Shown here: positions 32,723 through 41,091 of the stretch, one piece after another
Numbering within the stretch: the stretch's first letter is position 1
Layout of the letters: the number at the start of each line of letters is the position of its first letter
NCBI GenBank assembly: GCA_024687165.1
Contig: JAILEY010000084.1
Span: 1 to 41,091 of the forward strand
From: Treponema sp.
Lineage (GTDB): Bacteria > Spirochaetota > Spirochaetia > Treponematales > Treponemataceae
Length of the DNA: 41,091 nucleotides
Direction of reading: 5' to 3'
Notes under the pieces: generated by a model
The model's database searches: none
The model's input: the letters and a program-made list of their open reading frames with translations, nothing else
Told to the model about the DNA's origin: nothing
Position numbers and translations under genes: made by a program

Positions 32723-32812
32723 TTACTTACTCTTATGGCGATTTCTTCTAAGCTTCTTCTTACGCTTATGTGTGGCTATTTTAGCGCGCTTTCTTTTTTT
32801 TCCACAAGGCAC
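32723..32812 (-). CDS. AURKAIP1/COX24-domain protein (bS22/mS38-like small ribosomal protein)
   Basis: A 29-residue, highly basic peptide starting with GTG: VPCGKKRKRAKIATHKRKK, then KLRRNRHKSK. This matches the short AURKAIP1/COX24-domain proteins of bacteria, related to mitochondrial mS38 and the mycobacterial ribosomal protein bS22, which bind near the decoding centre of the small subunit. AGGAG (32820-32824) lies seven bases before the start. A strong promoter precedes it and a strong terminator follows, so it is a monocistronic, highly expressed unit. Its small size makes it easy to miss. Confidence 0.88.
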   Translation of the reverse strand: MPCGKKRKRAKIATHKRKKKLRRNRHKSK

Positions 32813-32843
32813 AATAGAACTCCTTACTATAATAAGTTCCTAT

Positions 32844-32872
32844 ATTATGAACATTTCTACATTTTAAGTCAA
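32844..32872 (-). promoter_or_regulatory. Promoter of the AURKAIP1/COX24-like gene
   Basis: On the - strand TTGACT (32872-32867), a 17-base spacer and CATAAT (32849-32844), leaving a leader of about 25 bases that contains AGGAG. The -35 box lies just downstream of the hemW stop codon. Confidence 0.65.
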
Positions 32873-32879
32873 TAGAATT

Positions 32880-34016
32880 TTATAAATCAAGAAGAATTTT
32901 GTTTAAAAACAAGATCTGATTCTTATCAAGAAAATAATCTGCAGATCCATCCGGTTCCTCTTTTCTGCTGATTCTCTCCGCAAGAAAATTCAGCCTTGAG
33001 TCAAGATTCCCGTTCCATGGGGCAACAGAAGAAAAACGTCTGCTATATTCTGCAGAATTAACTCCGCTTCCCTTTCTAAGCCCCATCATAAGAAATTCAA
33101 ACTCCTGTGTTTCTACAGGTAACTCTTCTCTTTCAGAAACAGAATCAAACTTTAGCGCAGAAATATTTTTTACGTAAGCATCAACATCATTTTTATTAGC
33201 CCACCTTTCACCGCAAGAACCATAAACTGAACCGGAAGCCCCTGCACCAACACCAATATAATTTTCAAGGTTCCAGTAGGTTAAATTATGAAGACATTCA
33301 GCCTCAGGCAAGGAAAAATTAGAAACCTCATACTGAGTAAAACCTTTTTTAAAAAGAATTTCGCGTCCCAAAAGCCACTGACGGTCAGCATCATCAAAAT
33401 CAAATTTTATGCGGTTTGCTTCAATTTCTGAATAAAGCGGAGTTTCTTCTTCAACTGTCAAAGTATACATTGAAACATGATCAGGATTATAAGAAAGGAT
33501 TTTTTCAAGCGACAAAAGAAATTCATCATCGCTCTGATCCGGGAGACCTGCAATGACATCAAGATTAAGCCTTCCGTTCCAGACTTTTTTTACTATATCC
33601 AGAGCTTTTTCAGCATGCTTTGACCGGCATACTCTGCCGATTGTTTCAAGAGCTTTATCGTTAAATGACTGAATACCCAGAGAAAGTCTGTTTCCGCCAG
33701 AATTACTGAAAGACTGCAATTTTTCTTCTGTCAGTGATTCAGGATTCATTTCCATTGTGACTTCAATTGTTTCTGTAGAAACTGCAGAATTCAGCAGAAG
33801 CTCTATTTGATGTGCTGAAAGAAGGCTTGGTGTTCCGCCTCCGACATAAACAGTTCTAAAGTGATCTATTGAAAATTTATTTTTGTAAAAATCAATCTCT
33901 TTGAGAAGACAATTCAAATAATCTTCCGATACATTGCAGCACGGAAGACTGAAAAAATCACAGTAAAGACATTTTGAAACACAAAAAGGAATATGGCAGT
34001 AAAGTGAATAAGCCAT
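32880..34016 (-). CDS. hemW: HemW-like radical SAM protein (heme chaperone family)
   Basis: 378 residues of the HemN/HemW radical SAM family. Cys12, Cys16 and Cys19 in IPFCVSKCLYC bind the 4Fe-4S cluster. YVGGGTPSLLS is the S-adenosylmethionine-binding GGGTPS motif, followed by MEMNPESLTEE, NRLSLGIQSFNDKALETIGR, DVIAGLPDQSDDEF and YEVSNFSLPEAECLHNLTYW. The short N-terminus without the HemN extension points to HemW (heme chaperone) rather than coproporphyrinogen dehydrogenase. The start codon follows the lepB stop immediately, so the two are co-translated. Confidence 0.92.
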   Translation of the reverse strand: MAYSLYCHIPFCVSKCLYCDFFSLPCCNVSEDYLNCLLKEIDFYKNKFSIDHFRTVYVGGGTPSLLSAHQIELLLNSAVSTETIEVTMEMNPESLTEEKLQSFSNSGGNRLSLGIQSFNDKALETIGRVCRSKHAEKALDIVKKVWNGRLNLDVIAGLPDQSDDEFLLSLEKILSYNPDHVSMYTLTVEEETPLYSEIEANRIKFDFDDADRQWLLGREILFKKGFTQYEVSNFSLPEAECLHNLTYWNLENYIGVGAGASGSVYGSCGERWANKNDVDAYVKNISALKFDSVSEREELPVETQEFEFLMMGLRKGSGVNSAEYSRRFSSVAPWNGNLDSRLNFLAERISRKEEPDGSADYFLDKNQILFLNKILLDL

Positions 34017-34712
34017 TTACAAAAGCTTCATTTTATTAAACGGGAAAAATTTCCAGACTGCAACACCCTTAATTCTTGAAGCATCAACAACTCCATATAC
34101 GCGGGAATCGATTCCTTCAATACGGTTATCTGCAAGAACAAAATACTCATTTTTTCCAAGAATCTTGTTGTCAAAATTTCCAGAAATTCCTAGACCAGCC
34201 CATTCTACCGGAACAGAATAAACGCTTACTTCATAATCCTTTGAAGAAACTTCAAATTCAGAAAGATATTGAGTCTGCTTTACAGGTTTTACATAAAGAA
34301 TATAATCCTTCATGCAGACTGTATCGCCTGGAACTGCAACAACACGACGAAGGCTCTCACTTCCACTCATACGGTCTGAAGCACCGAAAAGCTGAACCTT
34401 TTGAAGCGTAAAAAATTTAACAAAATTATTTACAATTCTCTGCAGAAAGGATACGTTTTCATTATCCATTCTTGAAAGATAAACAACCTGTCCTCTTGAA
34501 GGAGTTTGAATCATCGGACAGACAAAAACGACAGATCCCTTTGGAAGACTTGATTCCATTGAAGAAGTTTTTAAACTAACCGGAAAAAGAAAAAATCTGA
34601 AAAACAGGGAAAGAAAAATAAAACAGATTACACATGCAGCTGAAATTCTTGTTATCTTTGCCTGCTTAGCTTTTTTATATTCGTAGGAATAATCACTTAC
34701 ACTTTGTTTCAT
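34017..34712 (-). CDS. lepB: Signal peptidase I family protein with atypical active site
   Basis: 231 residues with one transmembrane helix (about 22-45) and an extracytoplasmic S26-type domain. Box B is SSMESSLPKG with nucleophile Ser51. Box D reads SLRRVVAVPGD, where the consensus is (I/V)KRVxGxPGD, so the general-base Lys is replaced by Arg122. Box E is NEYFVLADNRIEGIDSRVYG, with ADNR in place of GDNR. Apart from these changes the family pattern is well kept. It might be an inactive or altered paralogue, or another Lys (for example Lys105) may serve. No Shine-Dalgarno is seen and the promoter abuts the ATG. It forms a two-gene unit with hemW. Confidence 0.85.
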   Translation of the reverse strand: MKQSVSDYSYEYKKAKQAKITRISAACVICFIFLSLFFRFFLFPVSLKTSSMESSLPKGSVVFVCPMIQTPSRGQVVYLSRMDNENVSFLQRIVNNFVKFFTLQKVQLFGASDRMSGSESLRRVVAVPGDTVCMKDYILYVKPVKQTQYLSEFEVSSKDYEVSVYSVPVEWAGLGISGNFDNKILGKNEYFVLADNRIEGIDSRVYGVVDASRIKGVAVWKFFPFNKMKLL

Positions 34713-34718
34713 AGATAA

Positions 34719-34747
34719 AAAATACCAAAAATAACTTTTTCAATCAA
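34719..34747 (-). promoter_or_regulatory. Tentative promoter abutting lepB
   Basis: On the - strand TTGATT (34747-34742), a 17-base spacer and TATTTT (34724-34719), with exactly six bases before the lepB ATG. No ribosome-binding site is present. The geometry is the same as at 834-869, but both hexamers are only 4/6 matches in this AT-rich gap. Confidence 0.35.
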
Positions 34748-34761
34748 CAGATATCAGAATT

Positions 34762-36069
34762 TTAGAATTTCCATCCAACCGATACACCAGGACGTGAAAG
34801 AAGGAATTTCATGTCACTCAACAGCGCATATGAAACGCTTACGTTCGGTTCAATGAAAAGACGGTTTCCAATAAAAATCTGATATGCAAGAGATACCTTT
34901 ACACCAAGATTAAGGCTGTTCAAAGGTTCTGATTCAATTCCATGGCCGAAGTGGAACTTATAATTCAAGAAGGTTTCAACACCAAGTCCCGCACTCATTT
35001 CAAAACAGCTCCAGATTCTGCCTGTAACCTTACTCTTAAACGGAATCTGATATACAAAAGGACTAAAATAAGCACCAAGAAGGTTTCCGTTAACAGTATA
35101 AGAATCATATTTTGCAGTCATGAAAGTATAGGAAACATCAATTCCAAATCCAAGATAATAATTCTTATGTTTTCCCCACATAAAAATGCTTGGTGGAATT
35201 AAAACAGCCTTTCCATAAATACTGAGAGGGAATGCTTTTGAATTAAGATATTTTTCACAAACATTGTCATCAAGAAGAACTACAGGAACCTGATATCCAC
35301 CGCTGATATCAAAGTCAACAGGCTTTTTATAGCGGATTGTAAGCATATTATCCGAAGAACGCTCTGATTCAAGTCCACTGGCATCACGTGCAACAAAATA
35401 ATATGTACCAACGTCGATATTTTCGTAGTCAATTAAGAACAATGCAGAACTGTTTTTCTTACTGTCATGATCTGTAAATTCAAGGGGAATAAAATTTTCA
35501 CTATTCTTCTGATTTTCAAGGAAATATTCAGTGAATTTAATCGATTCAATATCTTTAGAATTTTCAACAAAAGCCTGCTTGTCAAAAAGGTTCTTACCTT
35601 CAATCGTAACAAGACCATCGTTAACTTCTTCATAATAGATTGTAGAAGATTTATTTACATTAACGCTTACATCGGAGATTTCAGGCTGATGTGCTACATA
35701 AATCGTAAAGTCAATCCATTCGCTTGGTTCTTCAAGATTACCGATAAGGTTATATGCGGCAACATTGTAGCGGTAAAATCCAGGAGGAAGCATCGGATCA
35801 ATCTTGATTCTGCATGTATTGCTTTCTGTTTCCAGTACGCGAACATTTTTATAAACATTCTTTTTGTAATTATACTCTTCAATGTTTATCTGATATTTGA
35901 GAACATAATCATTTGCACTGTTATCCCATTCAAGAATCTGCCACTCATCAGAAACATCTTTCTTTTCTTCCTGAGCAGTCTCTTCCTTTGAGAAAACTGA
36001 GCTGACCGTTAAAAGCAGAACTGCTATAAAAAGCAGGATTTTTCTACTTTCGCTTCTTTGTAGTACCAT
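34762..36069 (-). CDS. Outer-membrane beta-barrel-like protein with N-terminal Ig-like region
   Basis: 435 residues from the ATG at 36069, overlapping the end of the FecR-repeat gene by 26 bases; a GTG at 36075 is the alternative. A signal peptide (KILLFIAVLLLTVSSVFS) is followed by a beta-rich region of about 240 residues, with PPGFYRYNVAAYNLIGNLEEPSEW and GTYYFVARDASGLES resembling Ig/FnIII-like strands. The last 170 residues look like an outer-membrane barrel with alternating hydrophobic strands, ending SRPGVSVGWKF with a terminal Phe as in barrel proteins. Family unknown. In Treponema pallidum the locus near the cyclase and FecR genes (TP0483-0485, from memory) contains a fibronectin-binding protein; equivalence is not shown. 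Confidence 0.65.
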   Translation of the reverse strand: MVLQRSESRKILLFIAVLLLTVSSVFSKEETAQEEKKDVSDEWQILEWDNSANDYVLKYQINIEEYNYKKNVYKNVRVLETESNTCRIKIDPMLPPGFYRYNVAAYNLIGNLEEPSEWIDFTIYVAHQPEISDVSVNVNKSSTIYYEEVNDGLVTIEGKNLFDKQAFVENSKDIESIKFTEYFLENQKNSENFIPLEFTDHDSKKNSSALFLIDYENIDVGTYYFVARDASGLESERSSDNMLTIRYKKPVDFDISGGYQVPVVLLDDNVCEKYLNSKAFPLSIYGKAVLIPPSIFMWGKHKNYYLGFGIDVSYTFMTAKYDSYTVNGNLLGAYFSPFVYQIPFKSKVTGRIWSCFEMSAGLGVETFLNYKFHFGHGIESEPLNSLNLGVKVSLAYQIFIGNRLFIEPNVSVSYALLSDMKFLLSRPGVSVGWKF

Positions 36070-38935
36070 ACCCACCCTTTATTTTCTTTCCGCTTGATTT
36101 TCCTGCAGCCGGAACATCTACTACAAATTTTCCTTCTGCCGGAATACCGCGTTTAAATACTTTAAGTTCACCCTTCCTGTTTTTGTCAATATTAAGGGCT
36201 TCAACAGTCCATGTGAATTTTCCATTTTCAAGAACAGAAACATCAAATTCAATCTTTGTGTCCTTAAGACGCTGATTTAAGAAAAGCTTCTTGTTTTTGA
36301 AAACCACAACTTCATAATCCGTTGCACCGCTTACTTTATCCCATGTAAGACGGAGAGATCTAGGATTCTTCAGGTTTCTCAAATAATCTGCGTCAAAGCT
36401 TTCCGGAGTTGCACTAACCTTCTTTGAAGATGGCAGCGGAGGAATTTCTGTAATCGTAAAGTAACAGATATTCTTTTCATCAGTATTTGAGATATCGATA
36501 TCATCATAAGTAATTGCGTTTACAATAATCTTGTACTGCCCAGGCTCAAGACCGTCTGTAGTATCAAGAAGAATTTCATTTGGAGCAACTGTTTTACCTG
36601 CAGCCATATTTTCATCAGACGGAACTGTAATTACAGGCTCCCAGTCTTCATATTTCTTCCAGGCTTTTTTTACTTCAATCTTTCTGTAAACAACAACCTG
36701 TGCCTTCTTAAGGGAATCAACGGCAGACCATTTTAATACAGAAGGACTTTTAATTGCTTCATAACCGTCAATTACAGCACCCTTTTTAGGAGCAACAACT
36801 TCAACAGGCTTAAGTTTAATCAGCTTGAATGAGCGGGATGCCATCTGTCCAGAGAAACGGCTTCTTACACCAGGAACAGCCATAGCTCTTGCCTGAACTT
36901 CATAACGGTACTCAGCTTTATCAATAAACTTTGAAGAGTACATTTCAAGCTTAAGTGAATTACCATAAACAGTATCTTCATGAACAAGAGAATTATCACT
37001 TGCACGGTACAGGAAGAACTTATAGAAATCAGCTTCCTCAACAGGATTCCACTTAAACTCATAAGGCATATTTTCCCTTACAACTGCACGATATGTCGGT
37101 GCAACAAGTTCAGCTTTAGGCAAAGGTCCAAGAACATTAAGCTTCTTTGGAGACGTTACCATTTCCATGCCGTTTGATTTATTAACTGATTTAATTCGCC
37201 AGTAATATTCACCGATTGGAAGAATTGAACACTGGGCACTAAGCTTTCCGTTTTCTTCGCCTACAACAAGAGTATCAAACTGAGGTGTCGTTGAAACCTG
37301 GAATTCCGTTACAAAGTTTTCTGTAAGGCTCTTTTTCCATGTGAATTTTGTATCAGGAAGAAGGCTCTGTGCAACGTAATAATTATCCTGAGGTTCAATT
37401 GTATACTGATTAAGTTCACCTTTATGTGCGTAGAATTCGCGCACTTCAGATACAGGAGAAACGTTATCTTCCGTGTCGCGGTAAGAAACAGACCAGTAAT
37501 ATTTTCCGTCTGCAAGAGTTGTTTTTGAAGGATCAAACTTATAGAAGTTTCCGGAAACATTTTCTGTAACTACGGCAGAGCGCATATCTTCATTTGAAGA
37601 AATCTTGAAAATATAGTTTGCGGCTTCAAGTTCATTTTTCCATGAGAATGTAGTTACACGTCCCTGAGGATCTGTATTTACAAAGCCCGCTGCAGAAGGA
37701 ACATAAAGCAATGCAGGACTTAAGCTGCCCTTCTTTGAGATAGAGAATCTTCCAACTTCTGAAGGAGCTTCAAATCCAGCTTTATTAACACTGTAATATG
37801 GAGTTACCTGCCAGAAGTAAACGCCTGAATTAAGTGTTGAAATTATTGAAGAACTTGATGAAGATCTCTGTTCTATAACAGGATTGCTCAAGTCTCTGTT
37901 TTTTGAAACTACAAGTTTATATGAAGTTGCAAATGGTGTATCAGACCAGATGAATCTTACAGCCGGATTTTTAACACGGAATGAATATTCATAATCTGGA
38001 ACAGGAGTAATCAATTTTGGTGGAAGAGACTGGATAACCTGAAGTCTTCCTGAAGAATATGAAATTACAGATTTATTATCATTATCCTGAACAAAAACTT
38101 TCCAGTAATATACGCCTGATTTAAGCGATACATTAAGATTTGAAATATTTGTTACAGTAACCTGATTTACAACCTTCTTAAAATCCTTATCTTCGGCAAC
38201 AAGAAGAACAACAGATTCATTTTCTTTTACATTAAATGCAGTCCAGTTAAAAGAAACCTTTGCATCTTCAACAGTATGATAAAGAATCTTTGAATTTGTT
38301 TTTGGCTGCTGAACAGAAATCTGAGCTGTTGTAATTGCTTTAGAAGGATCAACATTAACCTGATCACCCTGAGAAATTGTGCTTCCATCAACAGATGCAG
38401 TACCTGAAACAACCTGAAGTGAAACGCCGCCCTCTTCAGAATTACTTGCACTTAAAGAAGAACCCGAACCGACAACAACTTCAACACCGTTACTTGAAAG
38501 CACTGCACTATTTTTTGCAGATGTCGAATCAATAAAAGCATCACCTTCAAAAAGTTCAGTTTTAAGGCCTTTATCTTTCTTATCATTGAGGAATACCTGA
38601 GCCATTGTATTTTCGCCCAGTTCCATTACATTTCCGTCTTCAAACCAGATTGTAGCTTCAGAAAGATTTGATGTGTGAATCGTGTCGCCGTTATAAACAG
38701 GTGATTCCTGCTTCAATCTGTCCCAGAGAGACTTACCGAGGAATTTTCTCTGAGCTGTTTTATACTTGAAAGTAATTGTAGCAATTGGCTCTTCGTTAAG
38801 CTTATAGAGAGACTGAGTAAAATTTCCGTAAAAAAGATCCAGGCTTACTGCAGCACCAACAAAACAGATGACAATTGAAAGCAGAAAGACCAGAGTTATA
38901 TCACTGCTTAACCTGGATTTTGTTCTCTTCTTCAT
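36044..38935 (-). CDS. FecR-domain protein with about seven FnIII-like repeats
   Basis: 963 residues. One N-terminal membrane segment (13-35), then a FecR domain (about 50-210; ESPVYNGDTIHTSNLSEATIWFEDG and the acidic GDAFIDS). From about 205 to 945 seven repeats of about 100 residues follow, each with an early F-x-W (FNWTA, FIWSD, FSWKN, FTWKK, FKWNP, LKWSA, LTWDK) and a later aromatic strand (GVYYWKV, GVYFWQV, GKYYWSV, GEYYWRI, EYRYEV, GKFTWTV). This is FnIII-like. The end is basic (KKIKGGYGTTKKRK). It is likely an anchored periplasmic or surface protein. It overlaps the cyclase by 35 bases and the barrel-like gene by 26, so all three are coupled. Confidence 0.8.
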   Translation of the reverse strand: MKKRTKSRLSSDITLVFLLSIVICFVGAAVSLDLFYGNFTQSLYKLNEEPIATITFKYKTAQRKFLGKSLWDRLKQESPVYNGDTIHTSNLSEATIWFEDGNVMELGENTMAQVFLNDKKDKGLKTELFEGDAFIDSTSAKNSAVLSSNGVEVVVGSGSSLSASNSEEGGVSLQVVSGTASVDGSTISQGDQVNVDPSKAITTAQISVQQPKTNSKILYHTVEDAKVSFNWTAFNVKENESVVLLVAEDKDFKKVVNQVTVTNISNLNVSLKSGVYYWKVFVQDNDNKSVISYSSGRLQVIQSLPPKLITPVPDYEYSFRVKNPAVRFIWSDTPFATSYKLVVSKNRDLSNPVIEQRSSSSSSIISTLNSGVYFWQVTPYYSVNKAGFEAPSEVGRFSISKKGSLSPALLYVPSAAGFVNTDPQGRVTTFSWKNELEAANYIFKISSNEDMRSAVVTENVSGNFYKFDPSKTTLADGKYYWSVSYRDTEDNVSPVSEVREFYAHKGELNQYTIEPQDNYYVAQSLLPDTKFTWKKSLTENFVTEFQVSTTPQFDTLVVGEENGKLSAQCSILPIGEYYWRIKSVNKSNGMEMVTSPKKLNVLGPLPKAELVAPTYRAVVRENMPYEFKWNPVEEADFYKFFLYRASDNSLVHEDTVYGNSLKLEMYSSKFIDKAEYRYEVQARAMAVPGVRSRFSGQMASRSFKLIKLKPVEVVAPKKGAVIDGYEAIKSPSVLKWSAVDSLKKAQVVVYRKIEVKKAWKKYEDWEPVITVPSDENMAAGKTVAPNEILLDTTDGLEPGQYKIIVNAITYDDIDISNTDEKNICYFTITEIPPLPSSKKVSATPESFDADYLRNLKNPRSLRLTWDKVSGATDYEVVVFKNKKLFLNQRLKDTKIEFDVSVLENGKFTWTVEALNIDKNRKGELKVFKRGIPAEGKFVVDVPAAGKSSGKKIKGGYGTTKKRK

Positions 38936-41054
38936 TCAAATTAACCTTGTCAAATTCTGGAATATCAATGCCGAGCATTACACGTACTTCATTCAAAGTC
39001 TTAGGACCTGTTTTTCCAACAGCCTTTATACAGTCAGGATCAGCCTTAAAATCAGGATTTCCCTGTCTGAAGAATTCTTCAATATCGAAGTTAGGCATAT
39101 TAACAACACCATAAAAGTGCTGAGCGCCCTTTCCCTTAACTTCAAATTCTACCGGAATCATTTCTACAACGATTTCATTAATTTCATTTTCAGGTTTAAG
39201 AGTAAAATTATTTTCCTTACAACGGATATAATCCATCTTAAGAAGGTCGTATGTATCCTGAGTGATAAGCATATCTGTACCACAAGGCTTATTTGAAGCT
39301 TCGGTACGGCTTGCAAAGTTTACGGCATCTCCAATGGCAGTATATTCCATCTTGTCTTTTGAACCCATGATACCGGCTGTTGCGCGTCCAGTATTCAAAC
39401 CGCGTCCAATTTTAATATGAGGCTTATACTGTGCACGAGGTTCATTTTTATGAGCTTCTGTAAAGGCTGCTGCATCCTTGTTGTACTGCATGAGGGAATA
39501 ACGCATTGCAATCGAACCTTTACATGCATTGATTGCATCTTCACGAACATGCTGCATATGGATTTTTTCAGCTTCAATTCTTTTTGGATCATTTTCAGGG
39601 AGCTTTTCATAATCGATATTATCATCACGAAGAATTCCCCATACAGCCATGATGGCATCACCTTCAAACTTATCTACGTTTCCGCCGCTCAAGAAGATAC
39701 ATTCACACATTCGGCTCATGTAGTCATTCAAGAACCCGATGATTTCACGCGGAGAATCATTTCCGAATTTATTTTTAAATCCGTCTGAAATTGCAGTAAA
39801 TCCGCGGATATCAGAGAAGAAGATTGTAATATCTTTAAGATGAGGCTCAAAGTCAATTTCATTTCGTGCAATAGCTTTAGCAACACCCTTATTTGTAAAC
39901 TTACTGAAGGTATTCAAGAATCCGATTTCAGCTTTTGTAGAACGAGAGAGAACACCGATTTCATCTCCGCGCTTCATGTTCATTCTATTAATCATGTCAA
40001 CATCAAAGTTTCCGGACTGAATTTCATTAGCAGCAAAAGAAAGCTTTTTAAGGTGACGTGAAATTGCAAGCTTAGAAAAGATAAGAATAAATATAATCGA
40101 AACAAAGAAAACTGAAAGTGTAAGGTAAATATTATTTTTTCTGGTATTTCTTACGCCCTGAAGAACAGAGTCAAGATCTACAGTAGTAAGAACAACGATA
40201 TCAGCAAAATCAAGTTTTTTATATGCTCCATAATATGAAACATAATTACCTTTTTCATCCTTAACCTTAAACGGAACCTGACGGCTGTCTTCATTATTCT
40301 CATTATTCTTTCTCATCAGCTGAACAAGAGGATAATTTTCAAGGCTTTCACCGGAAAGAACTCTATCTGAATACGGATGCGACAAAAGCTGATTTTCATG
40401 ATTGATCATGAAAGTAGTATTCATTGAATTTGCACCGAGAATATCACCAATTCCTTCAGTTGAGAAACCGATTATACAAGTCTGCTCATATCCGTTTTCT
40501 GAATACGGAAAAAGGAGTGCCATAGAAGGAACACCAAGGAAAGGAGAAATATTAAGAGAAAGAGTTTCTCCAAGACATGATTTTTCTATATAAGGTGCAT
40601 CAACTTTAATGAAGGTTTCAATAGAAGAAACATCTGCTTCATTTGAAATAAAGAACTGGCCGTTAGTAAAACGAATATCAGTACCCTGTACACGCTCTAC
40701 ACTCTTTGCAGAAATAACATATACAAATGCAATATCAGGATTACGTTCAAAGAAGAATGCTTCTGACTGCTTTGCAAGACTTGAAGACTTACCTCCAGTT
40801 ACAACACCAACAAGATCTAGTAACTGGAAAACATTAGAACGAACTGTTGAAAGTTTATCATTAACAGTACTTGCAGCGCGGGAATTTGTAGACAGATTAT
40901 TCTCTTCAGCCGTAACCTGAACGTCCTGACCGACAAGAATACTGTTCAAAATAGTAACAGCACCAAGGGACACAAGAACAATAAATCCAATGATTACTGC
41001 AAGTTTAAAACCGATTGAAAACCTAACTTTACTCTCACTACCATTTTTTAACAT
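38901..41054 (-). CDS. Membrane-bound class III adenylate/guanylate cyclase with sensor and HAMP domains
   Basis: 717 residues. Transmembrane helix 14-38, an extracytoplasmic Cache-like sensor (40-300), a second helix (310-330), a HAMP region (about 330-385) and a class III cyclase domain (about 400-600). Catalytic residues: Asp415 in IFFSDIRGFTAIS, Lys462 and Asp466 in DKFEGDAIMAVW, and Asn and Arg in IGDAVNFASRTEA. The Lys with Thr in YTAIGDAVN fits adenine recognition, so cAMP is the likelier product. An insert near 480-540 and a tail after 620 add length. The membrane sensor suggests a ligand-gated cyclase. The start lies 37 bases from the window edge, so promoter and ribosome-binding site could not be judged fully. 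Confidence 0.9.
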   Translation of the reverse strand: MLKNGSESKVRFSIGFKLAVIIGFIVLVSLGAVTILNSILVGQDVQVTAEENNLSTNSRAASTVNDKLSTVRSNVFQLLDLVGVVTGGKSSSLAKQSEAFFFERNPDIAFVYVISAKSVERVQGTDIRFTNGQFFISNEADVSSIETFIKVDAPYIEKSCLGETLSLNISPFLGVPSMALLFPYSENGYEQTCIIGFSTEGIGDILGANSMNTTFMINHENQLLSHPYSDRVLSGESLENYPLVQLMRKNNENNEDSRQVPFKVKDEKGNYVSYYGAYKKLDFADIVVLTTVDLDSVLQGVRNTRKNNIYLTLSVFFVSIIFILIFSKLAISRHLKKLSFAANEIQSGNFDVDMINRMNMKRGDEIGVLSRSTKAEIGFLNTFSKFTNKGVAKAIARNEIDFEPHLKDITIFFSDIRGFTAISDGFKNKFGNDSPREIIGFLNDYMSRMCECIFLSGGNVDKFEGDAIMAVWGILRDDNIDYEKLPENDPKRIEAEKIHMQHVREDAINACKGSIAMRYSLMQYNKDAAAFTEAHKNEPRAQYKPHIKIGRGLNTGRATAGIMGSKDKMEYTAIGDAVNFASRTEASNKPCGTDMLITQDTYDLLKMDYIRCKENNFTLKPENEINEIVVEMIPVEFEVKGKGAQHFYGVVNMPNFDIEEFFRQGNPDFKADPDCIKAVGKTGPKTLNEVRVMLGIDIPEFDKVNLNEEENKIQVKQ

Positions 41055-41091
41055 ACACTACCCATTACTGCATAAATAGCTTATACAATTA

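Noticed and set aside
35467-35991. Antisense ORF of 174 codons opposite the barrel-like protein gene
   Set aside because: Low-complexity Ile/Phe/Asn-rich translation of an AT-rich region, lying opposite a gene with signal peptide and operon context.
36070-36075. GTG at 36075 as the start of the barrel-like gene
   Set aside because: The ATG two codons later is the commoner start codon and is better placed relative to the GGG-rich upstream stretch; the difference is minor.

Overview
The window looks like a stretch of spirochaete chromosome, most likely a host-associated Treponema. That assignment is inference. It rests on moderately AT-rich, densely packed genes, on the adenylate cyclase / FecR-repeat protein / outer-membrane-type protein operon, on the dxs-folP-cdaA-ybbR-acpS operon, on a PilZ-like protein and a ComFB-like protein of spirochaete type, and on a licC/pntC-like nucleotidyltransferase beside a YidC-sulfatase fusion. 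No phage, insertion sequence, CRISPR array, rRNA or tRNA gene was seen.

Region 1 (1-10418, mostly + strand) is a surface-polymer block. It opens with the 3' end of a GtrII-type glucosyltransferase gene that is AT-rich in an unusual way. Next come a YidC-like domain fused to an alkaline-phosphatase/LTA-synthase-like sulfatase domain, a CDP-glycerol glycerophosphotransferase-family protein, a CTP:phosphocholine/phosphonate cytidylyltransferase-like protein and a GT4 glycosyltransferase. An inverted rpiB and a gene-free stretch carrying two facing copies of a structured repeat separate this run from two more GT4 glycosyltransferases and rdgB. Together these genes suggest synthesis of a polyol-phosphate or phospho-substituted glycolipid (LTA-like) on the cell surface.

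Region 2 (10478-20767) holds an acyl-CoA synthetase gene on the - strand. Divergent from it is an smc operon: smc, a small membrane protein and a Glu/Lys-rich lipoprotein with a TPR-like tail. A SIMPL-domain lipoprotein, serS and an AI-2E-family permease follow.

Region 3 (20736-23905) has a PilZ/YcgR-like protein and a lipoprotein on the - strand, then divergently a ComFB-like protein with an added beta-sandwich domain and a Bax-inhibitor-1 membrane protein.

Region 4 (23902-32872, - strand) is a tight operon: dxs, folP, cdaA, ybbR/cdaR, acpS, a DUF2225 protein, truA and dinG. Most neighbours overlap. Upstream sits a 29-codon monocistronic gene for an AURKAIP1/COX24 (bS22/mS38-like) ribosomal protein with its own promoter and terminator.

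Region 5 (32880-41054, - strand) has hemW-lepB, then the cyclase, FecR-repeat protein and beta-barrel-like protein operon with overlapping genes. The lepB product has Arg where the catalytic Lys is expected.

Second-messenger functions recur: c-di-AMP synthesis (CdaA/CdaR), a class III nucleotide cyclase, and two candidate c-di-GMP receptor types (ComFB, PilZ-like). The strongest leads are the YidC-sulfatase polymer cluster, the paired structured repeats at 7292-7620 with a shared 16-nt loop but unrelated stems, the hinge-poor SMC, the LepB active-site substitution, and genes whose promoters appear to produce leaderless mRNAs.
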